A stretch of DNA of 40,437 nt from Rhodococcus sp. (in: high G+C Gram-positive bacteria) (lineage in GTDB: Bacteria; Actinomycetota; Actinomycetes; Mycobacteriales; Mycobacteriaceae). The DNA lies in assembly GCA_012514505.1 (NCBI GenBank), contig JAAZAD010000135.1, forward strand, positions 1-40,437, written 5' to 3'. The notes under the pieces were generated by a model, which saw only the letters and a program-made list of their open reading frames with translations, did not search any database and had not been told where the DNA came from. A program made the position numbers and the translations under genes. Position 1 is the first letter of the stretch, and the number at the start of each line of letters is the position of its first letter. Shown here piece by piece: positions 1 to 7,963 of the stretch.

Positions 1-205
1 ACAGGATCGTGCCGCCGTGCGCCACGGTCTCCTTGACGAACTCGTACGCCTTGTCGATGTACGTCAGCGTCTGCTGCAGGTCGATGATGTAGATGCCGTT
101 GCGATCGGTGAAGATGAATCGCTTCATCTTCGGGTTCCAACGACGGGTCTGGTGACCGAAGTGCGTGCCGCTGTCGAGCAGCTGCTTCATTGTTACGACA
201 GCCAT
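1..205 (-). CDS. rpsB: 30S ribosomal protein S2, N-terminal part (runs off the left edge)
   Basis: S2 is a small-subunit ribosomal protein that joins late in 30S assembly and is needed for S1 binding and initiation. The first 68 codons are visible, opening [20 protein letters not shown] and continuing with [19 protein letters not shown], the classic S2 N-terminus. The ATG lies at 205-203, and a purine-rich AAAGAGAG sits about 10 nt ahead of it. The C-terminal three quarters lie outside the window. The upstream 70-110 nt can fold into hairpins that may form a regulatory leader. Identity is certain; only the 3' end is unseen. Confidence 0.97.
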   Translation of the reverse strand, partial: MAVVTMKQLLDSGTHFGHQTRRWNPKMKRFIFTDRNGIYIIDLQQTLTYIDKAYEFVKETVAHGGTIL

Positions 206-236
206 GGCTGTGTATCTCTCTTTCATTGCCGGTTCT

Positions 237-317
237 GCAGGGCGTCGGTGACGCTCTGCCCTGGCACCCGCTGGCCTTCGGACTCACACTGCTCGAGTGT
301 GAGACCAGCCGAAGGCC
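237..317 (-). promoter_or_regulatory. Candidate structured 5' leader of rpsB (nested hairpins)
   Basis: A nested hairpin occupies 273-317. The outer arms GGCCTTCGG (273-281) and CCGAAGGCC (309-317) are perfectly complementary. Inside them, CTCACACT (283-290) and AGTGTGAG (296-303) form a second perfect 8-bp stem with a 5-nt loop. Nearer the gene, GCAGGGCGTC (237-246) and GACGCTCTGC (250-259) make a third stem with one weak pair. The flanking genes diverge, so no terminator is needed here. Proximity to rpsB (about 30 to 110 nt) suggests a leader, possibly autoregulated by S2. That role is inferred. Confidence 0.45.
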
Positions 318-372
318 GACAAACGTGCGCGGGCGCGCGAAGTCGGACTGTGCGAACACAGACCGCTCGACC

Positions 373-402
373 AGTGTACGGCCTGCATTGCCGGTCCCCT
401 AA
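373..402 (-). promoter_or_regulatory. Possible rpsB promoter
   Basis: On the minus strand a TACACT hexamer (378-373) fits the actinobacterial -10 pattern TAnnnT. A weak TTAGGG (402-397) lies 18 nt upstream in the -35 position. Transcription would begin near 366, giving a leader of about 160 nt that contains the hairpins at 237-317. The -35 match is poor, so this is only a candidate. Confidence 0.3.
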
Positions 403-520
403 CCGCGGCTGCCACCGACCCCACGGTCAAGTGCCTCCTACCCCGGTGTGCACAACTCCAAGATCCGTACACAGGCCGAATGACGTGCGATTATTCGCGG
501 GTATCTGCGGCATCGTCGCC
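403..520. other. Intergenic stretch ahead of the M23-like gene
   Basis: The whole gap between rpsB and the M23-like gene is 315 nt (206-520). Besides the rpsB leader and promoter candidates, this part holds a short palindrome, TGTGCACA, near 448. It presumably also holds the promoter of the plus-strand M23-like gene. I see no convincing -35/-10 pair for that gene, no Shine-Dalgarno sequence before its ATG, and no small gene. Confidence 0.4.
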
Positions 521-1033
521 ATGATGATGCGCACATCGATACCTGCGATCGTGCTCGCCCTCCTCGTCACCATCACGTGGCCGAGCAGTGTCGACGCCGC
601 CGAATCCGAGTTCGATTGGCCGCTGCAACCGCGACCCCGGGTGGAGCGTGCCTTCGACAAACCCGAGCACAACTGGCTTCCCGGACACCGAGGGGTCGAC
701 CTCGCCGGGCAACCCGATGAAGCCGTGCTGTCCGCCGGAGCCGGCGTAGTGGTGTTCGCGGGAACCGTGGCAGACAAACCAGTGGTCTCCGTCGATCATG
801 ACGGCGGCCTTCGGACCACCTACGAACCGGTCGTCGCACGCGTTCGGGCGGGGCAACGCGTCGGCGTCGGCACGGTACTCGGCGTACTCGAACCCGACCA
901 TCCCGGTTGCACCGCAGCCGCGTGCCTGCACTGGGGCTTGCGCCGTAGCCGCGAGTATCTGAACCCGCTCCGACTGGTCGACGCCACTCCCCTACGACTG
1001 AAACCGCTCCAGCCAGATCATGCGCGGGGGTGA
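521..1033 (+). CDS. Secreted M23/LytM-like peptidase-fold protein
   Basis: The protein has 170 residues. An N-terminal signal sequence (hydrophobic stretch about residues 7-20, likely cleavage after VDAA) is followed by a single M23 (LytM) domain. HRGVDLAG carries the HxxxD zinc ligands, and CLHWGLR carries the last ligand, so the metal site looks intact. The two catalytic histidines of active LytM enzymes seem replaced: the usual YxHL is YEPV, and the usual HxH is CLH. It may therefore bind peptidoglycan or act weakly. The start is the first of three tandem ATGs, which places the signal peptide at the N-terminus; there is no clear ribosome site. Its last 16 nt overlap the convergent end of xerC. 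M. tuberculosis has a comparable gene next to rpsB. Confidence 0.85.
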   Translation: MMMRTSIPAIVLALLVTITWPSSVDAAESEFDWPLQPRPRVERAFDKPEHNWLPGHRGVDLAGQPDEAVLSAGAGVVVFAGTVADKPVVSVDHDGGLRTTYEPVVARVRAGQRVGVGTVLGVLEPDHPGCTAAACLHWGLRRSREYLNPLRLVDATPLRLKPLQPDHARG

Positions 1034-1962
1034 GCCTGATCATGCACCGCGCGTAGCCGGTCGACGGACACGTGCGTGTACAGCTGTGTGGTGGCCATGC
1101 TCGCGTGCCCCAACAACTCCTGCACCACGCGCAGGTCCGCCCCACCCTCCAGAAGGTGGGTCGCTGCGCTGTGCCGCAAACCGTGCGGACTCAGGTCTGG
1201 CGAACCAGGAACCGCCGAGAGGACGTCGTGCACCACACTGCGTGCCTGGCGCTGGTCCAATCGGCCGCCACGCTTTCCCAGCAGCAGCGCATTTCCCGAT
1301 CTCTCACCGATGAGCTTCGGTCGGCCTGCGCGTAGCCATGCGTCGATCGCGTCGGCGGCCGGACGACCGTAGGGCACCGACCGTTCCTTGTTTCCCTTAC
1401 CGATCACGCGAAGCAAACGTCGATGCTTGTCCACCGACACGAGATCGAGACTGCACAGTTCTCCGACACGAATCCCGGTGGAGTAGAGCAGTTCGACGAT
1501 GAGGCGGTCACGTAGCGCAATCGGATCCTCCTGAGCCGCACCCAGTTCCGCTGCGTCCATCGCTTCCACAGCCTGCGTCTGGCGCAGGACCGCAGGCAGT
1601 GTCCGATGTGCGCGAGCTGCGACCAGTCGCGCGCCCGGATCGGACGACAGTCGTCTGGTACGCATCAGCCAGGCGGTGAAGTTACGGGCCGACGAGGTTC
1701 GTCGTGCCAATGTGGTTCGGGCTGTTCCGGCGGCTGCTTGCGCGGCAAGCCACGACCGCAGCACCGACAAGTCGAGCGCCGATATGTTCGTGTTGCCGAC
1801 ACCCGAGGTGAAGTGGCGCAGCAGCGAACGAACATCGGCCAGATATGCGCGAACCGTATGTTCCGAGCGTCCCCGCCCGAGGCGCAAGTGCTCGGAATAC
1901 TCCTGGAGCACGGCGTCGAGTTCAGGTGTCAGCTCGATCCGCTGCGGGCGCTCGCCGTTCAT
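1018..1962 (-). CDS. xerC: Tyrosine recombinase XerC
   Basis: With XerD, this cytoplasmic recombinase resolves chromosome dimers at dif during division. The 314-residue length is typical. An N-terminal SAM-like core-binding domain (about residues 10-100) precedes the catalytic domain. Catalytic residues are visible: R in [10 protein letters not shown] in the [10 protein letters not shown] hairpin, HGLRH (H-x-x-R), H in [10 protein letters not shown], and the nucleophile Y in QLYTHV. The ATG at 1962 was chosen because it puts the conserved N-terminus at [11 protein letters not shown]; longer in-frame extensions look non-native. The gene lies between the siderophore-interacting protein and rpsB, as in mycobacteria, and its 3' end overlaps the convergent M23-like gene. 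Confidence 0.95.
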   Translation of the reverse strand: MNGERPQRIELTPELDAVLQEYSEHLRLGRGRSEHTVRAYLADVRSLLRHFTSGVGNTNISALDLSVLRSWLAAQAAAGTARTTLARRTSSARNFTAWLMRTRRLSSDPGARLVAARAHRTLPAVLRQTQAVEAMDAAELGAAQEDPIALRDRLIVELLYSTGIRVGELCSLDLVSVDKHRRLLRVIGKGNKERSVPYGRPAADAIDAWLRAGRPKLIGERSGNALLLGKRGGRLDQRQARSVVHDVLSAVPGSPDLSPHGLRHSAATHLLEGGADLRVVQELLGHASMATTQLYTHVSVDRLRAVHDQAHPRA

Positions 1963-2023
1963 GCACCCATGATTCGTTGCGGCCACGCACCAGGCAAGCG
2001 GGACACACCTTCCCGAGAACGTG

Positions 2024-2797
2024 TCAGGCGTTACCCGCCTCCGCGAATTCCGATTTCCACACGCGGAATCCTTCCTCGGTACGACCTTTGCGCCAATACC
2101 CCGAAATGGACGCATCCGAGGCCGGAACAGCTCGTTCCTTGCGCACGTACGCCCGCAGATTCGACATGACGGCCTGAGCTTCACCATGAACGAAGACATG
2201 TGGCCGCCCATCGCGCCACGGGATCTGCCGAACGGCGGCGATCAGCGGGGCGTTGTCACCCGAATTTCCATCACCGACCGCACCTGACGACGCACCTCGA
2301 TGTATCCACCGGACGTCGACGCCGACCGGCGCACCCAGCGGCACTTCGTCATCGGGACCGCCGACTTCGATGAGCACGTCACCGACAGCATCGTCGCGGA
2401 GCCGCTCCACCGATGCCGAAATCGCGGGAATTGCACTCTCGTCCCCGGCGAACAGGTACCAGTCGGCGGCGTTGTCGGGCGCAAAAGCACCGCCCGGCCC
2501 TCGCAACGTCACCGTGTCGCCGGACTTGGCCGAGGCCGCCCACGGCCCCGCCACTCCCTCGTCGCCGTGTACGACGAAATCGATCGCGATCTCGCGCCTG
2601 GCATGGTCGACGGAACGAATCGTGTAGGTCCGCGTGACCTGTTCATCTGGTGTCCCGAACACGAGCTTGACGTACATGTCGGTGAAGTCGTTCGGGGCGA
2701 ACGAGTCGAACCCCGGATCGCCAAGGTGAACTCGGACCATGTGGGGAGTGAGATGTTCCGTCCGGACCACGGTCAGTTCTGCTGTCGGCTTCGCCAT
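2024..2797 (-). CDS. Siderophore-interacting protein (ViuB/SIP family flavoprotein)
   Basis: The family comprises FAD-dependent, NAD(P)H-using ferric-siderophore reductases that release iron in the cytoplasm. The 257 residues show the FAD-binding motif RTYTIRS (near residue 58), followed by a SIP NAD-binding-like domain. The C-terminal signature [13 protein letters not shown] is typical of the family. The start is the ATG at 2797, with GAGGG 5 nt upstream; a GTG one codon earlier (2800) is an alternative. The upstream region carries an iron-box-like palindrome, which fits iron-repressed expression. It corresponds in position to viuB (Rv2895c) next to xerC in M. tuberculosis. The siderophore substrate cannot be told from sequence. 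Confidence 0.9.
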   Translation of the reverse strand: MAKPTAELTVVRTEHLTPHMVRVHLGDPGFDSFAPNDFTDMYVKLVFGTPDEQVTRTYTIRSVDHARREIAIDFVVHGDEGVAGPWAASAKSGDTVTLRGPGGAFAPDNAADWYLFAGDESAIPAISASVERLRDDAVGDVLIEVGGPDDEVPLGAPVGVDVRWIHRGASSGAVGDGNSGDNAPLIAAVRQIPWRDGRPHVFVHGEAQAVMSNLRAYVRKERAVPASDASISGYWRKGRTEEGFRVWKSEFAEAGNA

Positions 2798-2816
2798 CAC
2801 GCCCTCGAATCCACAA

Positions 2817-2835
2817 AGAAGTAAGTGTTACCTAA
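2817..2835. promoter_or_regulatory. Degenerate IdeR/DmdR1-type iron box
   Basis: Read on the minus strand, the 19 nt are TTAGGTAACACTTACTTCT. I compared them with the actinobacterial IdeR operator TTAGGTTAGSCTAACCTAA. The first half-site agrees at positions 1-6 and the second only partly; I count about 12 of 18 fixed positions. A TACAGT -10-like hexamer lies just upstream (2843-2838). The site is 20 nt ahead of the siderophore-interacting protein start, where an iron repressor would be expected. Match quality is moderate. Confidence 0.45.
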
Positions 2836-2941
2836 CTACTGTACGCGAGCGGTCCGGTGTCACATCCGTCTGCGGTTCCCCGTCTTATGTGCAGGTGCCG
2901 AGAGACCCGCTCCCGGGCACACCTCGATCGGAGGCAGCGCA

Positions 2942-3733
2942 ATGACCACATCGATACTCGTGACTGGCGGTACCGGAACGCTCGGCGGCCATGTCCTACC
3001 CCTTCTGACCCGGACCAAGACGACAGTTCGGGTGCTCACCCGCCACGATCGCGAACCTGATCCACGATTCGACCACGTGAGGGGCGATCTGGCAGATGGA
3101 AGCGGACTCGAATCCGCTCGGGAGGGTGTCGACGTTGTTCTCCACCTCGCGGGAGGTCCGAAGGGTGACGACGTGGCTACGCAAAACCTCATGCGGGCAG
3201 CCTCTGCTGCGCATGTCGAAAAAGTGGTCTACATCTCGGTGATCGGTGCCGACAGGGTTCCCATCGGATGGTTCGAATCCAAGTTTCGTGCGGAGACTGC
3301 AATCGTCGAATCCGGTATCCCGTGGACGATCCTTCGGGCAGCTCAGTTCCACGATCTGGTTCTGAAGACGGTCACCACGTTGGCGAAGCTCCCGGTGATG
3401 CCGAATCCCGGTGGTCTGCGCTTTCAGCCGGTCGATTCCCGTGATGTAGCGGAACGGCTCGTGGAGCTCACCTTCGCCGATCCCGCTCGTCTCGTTCCGG
3501 ATATGGCTGGGCCGCAGGTTTACACCGTGGCCGAATTGGGGCGCAGCTACTTGGGCGCTCTCGGAAAGCGGCGCCCGATCGTGCCCGTCCGTATCCCTGG
3601 CAAGGCCGGGCGCGCGTACCGGGCCGGCGCCAACCTGTCCACTGAAGAAATCACCGTCGGCAGCCGAACGTGGGAGGCATTCCTCGGCGAGCGGTACCGC
3701 CAAGGCAGCGCTCTGGTGCATCGAACACCGTGA
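2942..3733 (+). CDS. NmrA-like atypical SDR / NAD(P)-binding protein
   Basis: The 263-residue protein has an N-terminal Rossmann fold. The nucleotide-binding motif VTGGTGTLGGH is at residues 7-17. The catalytic YxxxK of classical SDRs is absent, as in NmrA/YtfG-type atypical SDRs, which act as quinone or NADPH sensors or reductases. The ATG at 2942 follows GGAGG (2930-2934) at 7 nt spacing; the open frame extends further upstream, but this ribosome site decides the start. It is the only plus-strand gene within a long minus-strand run and is convergent with dprA (6 nt between stops). I do not recall it at this place in mycobacteria, so it may be a lineage-specific insertion. The substrate is unknown. 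Confidence 0.85.
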   Translation: MTTSILVTGGTGTLGGHVLPLLTRTKTTVRVLTRHDREPDPRFDHVRGDLADGSGLESAREGVDVVLHLAGGPKGDDVATQNLMRAASAAHVEKVVYISVIGADRVPIGWFESKFRAETAIVESGIPWTILRAAQFHDLVLKTVTTLAKLPVMPNPGGLRFQPVDSRDVAERLVELTFADPARLVPDMAGPQVYTVAELGRSYLGALGKRRPIVPVRIPGKAGRAYRAGANLSTEEITVGSRTWEAFLGERYRQGSALVHRTP

Positions 3734-3739
3734 ACCACG

Positions 3740-4873
3740 TCAACGCGAACGGGCCCACCCCTCCTCGGTAGGAACGGCGAATGCATCGAGTTCCAACTGG
3801 GCCAACACTGCCCGGACCGTCCCGATCGGCACCCCGGACTCCTCGGACAGACCCGGCACCGATTGCGAGCCACGCGCCGGGAGCGCCTCGTACACGAGCA
3901 AGGCGTTTCCCTCGAGCGAGTCGGTCTCACGCACCACCTCTTCATCGCAGGCCCCCAATCCGACCGGGCCCGCCTCCTCGACGACATCGACGGCCCGTGC
4001 CACGAGCCGGGCTTCACCCTCCCGGATCATGCGATTGCAGCCGGTCGACGACACCGACGTCACCGGACCCGGGACGGCCATCACAGGACGGCCCATACGC
4101 CGTCCCCATGTCGCCGTATTGCGGGCGCCGCTGCGCCATCCCGCCTCCACGACGACCAGACCGTCCGACAGTGCTGCCACGAGACGGTTCCGCGCCAGGA
4201 ACCGGTGCTTGGCGGGACTGATGCCAGGAGCGTATTCGCTGACGACCGCACCATTCTGCGATATCTGCCGCAAGAGTCGTGCGTGGCCCGCGGGGTAGGC
4301 ACGATCGACACCACAGGCGAGCACGGCGACGGTCCGGCCACCCACACCCAGGGCCGCGCGGTGTGCGGCACCGTCGATCCCGAACGCGGCACCGGAGATG
4401 ATGGTCCAGCCGTCGACGGCCAGGTCTCCTGCGATCTCGCCCGTCACGTGCTCGCCGTACCCGCTCGCAGCTCGGGTGCCCACCACGGAGACCGCCCGAT
4501 CGGTCAGATCCGCCAACGATCGAGAACCGACCACCCACAAGGCAAGTGGCGGACCATCGGTCCTGGCGTGGCCGAGCCCGTCGAACGCGAGCATCCTCCA
4601 AGCGGGCCATTCGTCGTCGTCGGGAGTGACGAGCCGGCCGCCCATCTGAGCCACGAGTTCGATGTCTTGTGCGGCGGTGTTCACGTGCGCCCTGGCCACC
4701 GTTCGCTCCCCCAGGTACTCGGACAGATCACGCTCACGCACCGCTCTCGCGGCTTCCTCCGGACCGACCTCCTCCACCAGCTTCGTCAGCGGCGCACACG
4801 GGCCCTGCACCACCTTCGACAGATACGCCCACGCCAGGACGCGCGGGTTTCGCCACACCTCCACCGACGTCAC
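3740..4873 (-). CDS. dprA: DNA-processing protein DprA
   Basis: DprA binds single-stranded DNA and loads RecA, chiefly during natural transformation, although it is widespread in bacteria not known to be transformable. The 377 residues contain a Rossmann-like core with SVVGTRAASGYGEH and the signature SGAAFGIDGAAH. A C-terminal winged-helix domain runs from about residue 320 (LVYEALPARGSQSVPGLSEE). The GTG start at 4873 follows GGGGGAG and overlaps the comM stop by 4 nt (GTGA), implying translational coupling. The frame stays open far into comM, but that extension is not a fusion. It is the last gene of the yraN-comM-dprA unit, and I see no terminator before the convergent reductase. Confidence 0.93.
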   Translation of the reverse strand: MTSVEVWRNPRVLAWAYLSKVVQGPCAPLTKLVEEVGPEEAARAVRERDLSEYLGERTVARAHVNTAAQDIELVAQMGGRLVTPDDDEWPAWRMLAFDGLGHARTDGPPLALWVVGSRSLADLTDRAVSVVGTRAASGYGEHVTGEIAGDLAVDGWTIISGAAFGIDGAAHRAALGVGGRTVAVLACGVDRAYPAGHARLLRQISQNGAVVSEYAPGISPAKHRFLARNRLVAALSDGLVVVEAGWRSGARNTATWGRRMGRPVMAVPGPVTSVSSTGCNRMIREGEARLVARAVDVVEEAGPVGLGACDEEVVRETDSLEGNALLVYEALPARGSQSVPGLSEESGVPIGTVRAVLAQLELDAFAVPTEEGWARSR

Positions 4874-6393
4874 TGCACTCCCCCGTCCTGAAATCCCCTG
4901 TCCCGAAACGCCAACGCTGTGGCAACCTGATCCGCACCCGGCACGTCCACCCCGGCGAGATCCGCGACCGACCACGCGACTCGAAGCGCCCTGTCCGCAC
5001 CACGGGCCGTGATCACGCCGCGCCGGAGTGCCCGCTCCACCGGATCCAGGGCCGCTTTCGACAGGCGAAACCGTTGACGCAGTGCCGGGCCCGGCACTTC
5101 TGCGTTGGTGATCCAACCGAACTCGCGCCACCGCTCCCTTGCCGCTGCCCGCGCCTGCGCGACGCGGTCTCGAACCGTTTCGGTGCTCTCCCCCACTTCG
5201 TCGATCAACGCACCAGCAGCCACGGATTGCATGCGCACTCGCAGATCGACTCGGTCGAGGAGCGGTCCGGACAACTTGCCCAGGTATTTTCTTCGAGCAG
5301 TTGGGGCGCACACACAGTCCGCTTCGCGTGCCGGCGCACATGGACAGGGATTCGCAGCGAGAATCATCTGGAATCGAGCCGGATACCGCGCCACACCATC
5401 GCGTCTCGAGATCCGCACCTCCCCGTCCTCGAGGGGCGTGCGCAGAGCCTCCAGCACCTTGGTCCCTATCTCCGCGCATTCGTCGAGGAACAGCACGCCT
5501 CGGTGGGCTCGACTCACTGCCCCCGGCTTCGCCATCCCACTGCCACCGCCGACGAGCGAACTCACGGACGCGGTGTGATGTGGCGCGATGAAAGGCGGGA
5601 TATCGATCATCGGGCGGTCCACCGGCAGCGTTCCCGCAACAGAATGAATCGCTGTCACTTCCAACGATTCTCGCGCCGTGAGCGGCGGCAACACGCCGGG
5701 AAGCCGCTGCGCGAGCATCGTCTTTCCGATACCCGGCGGCCCGGTGAGCATCAGATGATGTGCTCCGGCCGCGGCGACCTCGATCGCCCACCGCGCCTCC
5801 GACTGTCCTGCCACCTCGCTGAGATCGGCACCGTTATCGCGCACACCTGGCACCGGCGGATCGGGCGACGTCAACTGCCGCTCGCCACGAAGCCATCCGA
5901 GCACAGCCCGCAGTGTTGTCGCGCCGAGTATCTCGATCCCGCCCACGAGACCCGCTTCGGGCAAGGTGGATTCGGGGACGACCACCGTGGCCCATCCCGC
6001 GTTCTTCGCGGCAAGCACTGCCGGCAGGATTCCGCGGACGCTGCGTAACCGACCGTCGAGCGCCAACTCACCGAGCAACACGGTTTTGCGCAGCCGGTCC
6101 CGCTGAACTTTGTTGGCGGCGTCCAAGACAGCCGCCACGAGGGCCAAGTCGTAGACCGATCCCACTTTCGGCAGGGTCGCAGGCGACAACGCGAGTATCA
6201 CCCTGGAATCCGGCCACTCTTCTTCGGAATTGGTGACCGCGGCACGAATACGGTCGCGTGCTTCCTGGAGCGCCGTGTCCGGGAGCCCGACGAGGTGGAT
6301 CGCGGGTAGTCCTCGTCCTATGTCTGCCTCGATCTCGACGACTTGTCCGTCGACCCCGGTCACGGCCACCGAATGTGCACGTCCGAGTGGCAT
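4870..6393 (-). CDS. comM: YifB/ComM-family Mg-chelatase-like AAA+ ATPase
   Basis: ComM is a hexameric helicase that promotes branch migration during integration of transformed DNA in some bacteria. The 507-residue length is standard. The N-terminal Lon-protease-like ChlI domain starts at MPLGRAHSVAVTGVDG. The AAA+ module has Walker A GPPGIGKTMLA and Walker B VLFLDECAEI. A Cys-bearing segment, CPCAPAREADCVC, lies after it, as is usual in this family. The C-terminal helical domain ends near the dprA start. The ATG at 6393 shares one base with the yraN stop (TGATG). Genes on both sides are coupled to it, pointing to a shared role in DNA handling. Confidence 0.94.
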   Translation of the reverse strand: MPLGRAHSVAVTGVDGQVVEIEADIGRGLPAIHLVGLPDTALQEARDRIRAAVTNSEEEWPDSRVILALSPATLPKVGSVYDLALVAAVLDAANKVQRDRLRKTVLLGELALDGRLRSVRGILPAVLAAKNAGWATVVVPESTLPEAGLVGGIEILGATTLRAVLGWLRGERQLTSPDPPVPGVRDNGADLSEVAGQSEARWAIEVAAAGAHHLMLTGPPGIGKTMLAQRLPGVLPPLTARESLEVTAIHSVAGTLPVDRPMIDIPPFIAPHHTASVSSLVGGGSGMAKPGAVSRAHRGVLFLDECAEIGTKVLEALRTPLEDGEVRISRRDGVARYPARFQMILAANPCPCAPAREADCVCAPTARRKYLGKLSGPLLDRVDLRVRMQSVAAGALIDEVGESTETVRDRVAQARAAARERWREFGWITNAEVPGPALRQRFRLSKAALDPVERALRRGVITARGADRALRVAWSVADLAGVDVPGADQVATALAFRDRGFQDGGVQ

Positions 6394-6749
6394 CAGAATG
6401 CGCCTTCGATGTGCTCGATCCGGGGCGCGGACCCGCGCAGGAGAAGGATCGACACCACATCGAATCGGACCCGGCCCCAATGCCGTTCGGACTCCCGCAG
6501 CCACTCCAGACCCAGCAACCTGATCCGGCGTTGCTTGGTGACCGTGACCGCTTCCACCGGCAGTCCGAATCCGGTACCCGTCCTGGTCTTCACCTCGACG
6601 AAGACAAGTCCGTCTCCGTCGGCGGCAATCAGGTCTATCTCACCGTTACGCGAACGCCAGTTGCGTTCGACGATCTCCATGCCCGTACCGGCCAGATACT
6701 CGGCCGCCAGTTGTTCGCCATGCGCTCCGAGCGCGAGATTGTGCCCCAC
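6393..6749 (-). CDS. YraN/UPF0102 nuclease-like protein
   Basis: This 118-residue protein has the restriction-endonuclease-like fold of the UPF0102 family. The catalytic-type residues are present: an early E in GEQLAAEYL, the D of GEIDLIAADG, and the EVK of VFVEVKTRTG. The family's biochemical role is poorly defined, but it is commonly encoded beside comM and dprA. Translation most likely starts at GTG 6749, with GGAGG at 6760-6756 and 6 nt spacing. An ATG just upstream is in another frame. It is the first gene of the coupled trio; two DnaA-box-like motifs lie in its upstream gap. Confidence 0.9.
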   Translation of the reverse strand: MGHNLALGAHGEQLAAEYLAGTGMEIVERNWRSRNGEIDLIAADGDGLVFVEVKTRTGTGFGLPVEAVTVTKQRRIRLLGLEWLRESERHWGRVRFDVVSILLLRGSAPRIEHIEGAF

Positions 6750-6862
6750 CGACGGCCTCCATGATCACCCTGGCAACCCACCCCGACCGGGGTCGCTTCT
6801 GAACACAGAATGCACCCGGAGCGCGGTCGGAAACCGTCGGAGAACTGGGCGAACACCTGCCC

Positions 6863-6889
6863 TGTGGATACTCAGGCAGCTGTGGACAA
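6863..6889. promoter_or_regulatory. Two DnaA-box-like sequences in the DUF2469-yraN gap
   Basis: TGTGGACAA (6881-6889) is the exact reverse complement of TTGTCCACA, the high-GC actinobacterial DnaA box. TGTGGATAC (6863-6871) is a near match in the same orientation, with starts 18 bp apart. Both lie in the 149-nt gap ahead of yraN. They could be DnaA titration or regulatory sites, or chance, since a 9-mer recurs by chance in a genome of several megabases. Function is inferred only. Confidence 0.4.
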
Positions 6890-6898
6890 CCTCCGCGG

Positions 6899-7216
6899 TC
6901 AGGACAGACCGTTGTCGGGAAGCCGCAGATCAAGCTTGTCAAGCTCTTCGATGTTGACGTCCTTGAACGTGATCACACGGACGTACTTCACGAACCGGGC
7001 CGGCCGGTACATGTCCCACACCCAAGCATCCGACATGCGCAGCTCGAAGTAGATTTCGCCGTCTGCGTTGTGGGGCAGCAGTTCCACCGAATTGGCCAGG
7101 TAGAAGCGCCGCTCGGTCTCCACCACATACGAGAACTGCCCGACGATGTCGCGGTATTCACGGTAGAGCGACAGCTCCATCTCGGTTTCGTACTTCTCGA
7201 GATCCTCGGCACTCAT
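6899..7216 (-). CDS. DUF2469 conserved actinobacterial protein
   Basis: This 105-residue cytoplasmic protein belongs to the actinobacterial DUF2469 family (Rv2901c in M. tuberculosis), whose function is unknown. The sequence opens MSAEDLEKYETEMELSLYRE and keeps the near-invariant FSYVVETERRFYLAN and SDAWVWDMYRPARFVK blocks. The frame is open further upstream, but the ATG at 7216 matches the family N-terminus and has GGAGGG 11 nt ahead. No membrane segment or signal is visible. It follows rnhB with a 37-nt gap and is probably co-transcribed with it, as in mycobacteria. The strong conservation with no known role is notable. Confidence 0.93.
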   Translation of the reverse strand: MSAEDLEKYETEMELSLYREYRDIVGQFSYVVETERRFYLANSVELLPHNADGEIYFELRMSDAWVWDMYRPARFVKYVRVITFKDVNIEELDKLDLRLPDNGLS

Positions 7217-7253
7217 CGAACTGAAAGCCCTCCTGGTCTGGTGTGAACTGTCA

Positions 7254-7937
7254 TCATCGTGCACCACCCACGGCGGCACCCACTCGGTTTCGTGCAGCTG
7301 CCACATTCGCATACGAATGACGATGCTCGTCGCTCGGTCCCAACCGTTCCAACGCTGCCATATGCGCGGCAGTGCTGTACCCCTTGTGGATCGCAAACCC
7401 ATATCCCGGGAGTCCGGCGTCGAGGTCGACCATCGTGCGGTCGCGAGTCACCTTGGCCAGAACACTCGCAGCTGCGATACACGCGGCCGCACCGTCACCA
7501 CCGATCACCGGCAACGACGGCGCGGGCAAACCAGGAACCCGGAACCCGTCCGTCAAGACATAGCCAGGCGTGGACGCCAATCCGGCAACAGCACGTCGCA
7601 TCCCCTCGATGTTCGCGACGTGAACACCGATCGCATCGACCTCCCAAGCCGGCACCGCGACAACGCTCCACGACACCGCCAACCTGGTAATGGCGGGAAA
7701 CAGTTCCTCGCGAGCCTTCTCGGTGAGCTTCTTCGAATCGTCGAGTCGCGCGAGGGCGGGATGTGGCCGCGGGGCAAGAATGCACGCCGCCACCACCAAC
7801 GGACCGGCGCATGCCCCTCGTCCGGCCTCGTCGACTCCGGCGACCGGGCCGAGTCCACTGCGGATGAGCGCAGACTCCATGGTCCGCAGGCCGGACGATC
7901 TGCGGATGACGGTGCGGGGTGGCCACCTGTCGCTCAC
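7254..7937 (-). CDS. rnhB: Ribonuclease HII
   Basis: RNase HII cuts RNA in RNA-DNA hybrids and removes single ribonucleotides misincorporated in DNA. The 227-residue protein has the signature [18 protein letters not shown] with the first catalytic D and E. Further catalytic acidic positions are in LDDSKKL and in the [10 protein letters not shown] region, and SVLAKVTRD is a conserved helix. The start is GTG at 7937; an internal ATG about 19 codons later (MESALIRSG) is an alternative and closer to the conserved core. The gene sits 26 nt after lepB and ahead of DUF2469, the usual mycobacterial order. Confidence 0.94.
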   Translation of the reverse strand: MSDRWPPRTVIRRSSGLRTMESALIRSGLGPVAGVDEAGRGACAGPLVVAACILAPRPHPALARLDDSKKLTEKAREELFPAITRLAVSWSVVAVPAWEVDAIGVHVANIEGMRRAVAGLASTPGYVLTDGFRVPGLPAPSLPVIGGDGAAACIAAASVLAKVTRDRTMVDLDAGLPGYGFAIHKGYSTAAHMAALERLGPSDEHRHSYANVAAARNRVGAAVGGAR

Positions 7938-7963
7938 GGGGTTGTGCCTACCTTTGCGAGGGG

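Noticed and set aside
3740..5791. Apparent 683-codon DprA fused to an N-terminal region
   Set aside because: The extra N-terminus is a shifted-frame reading of comM. The GTGA overlap at 4873 with its upstream purine-rich site gives a normal DprA.
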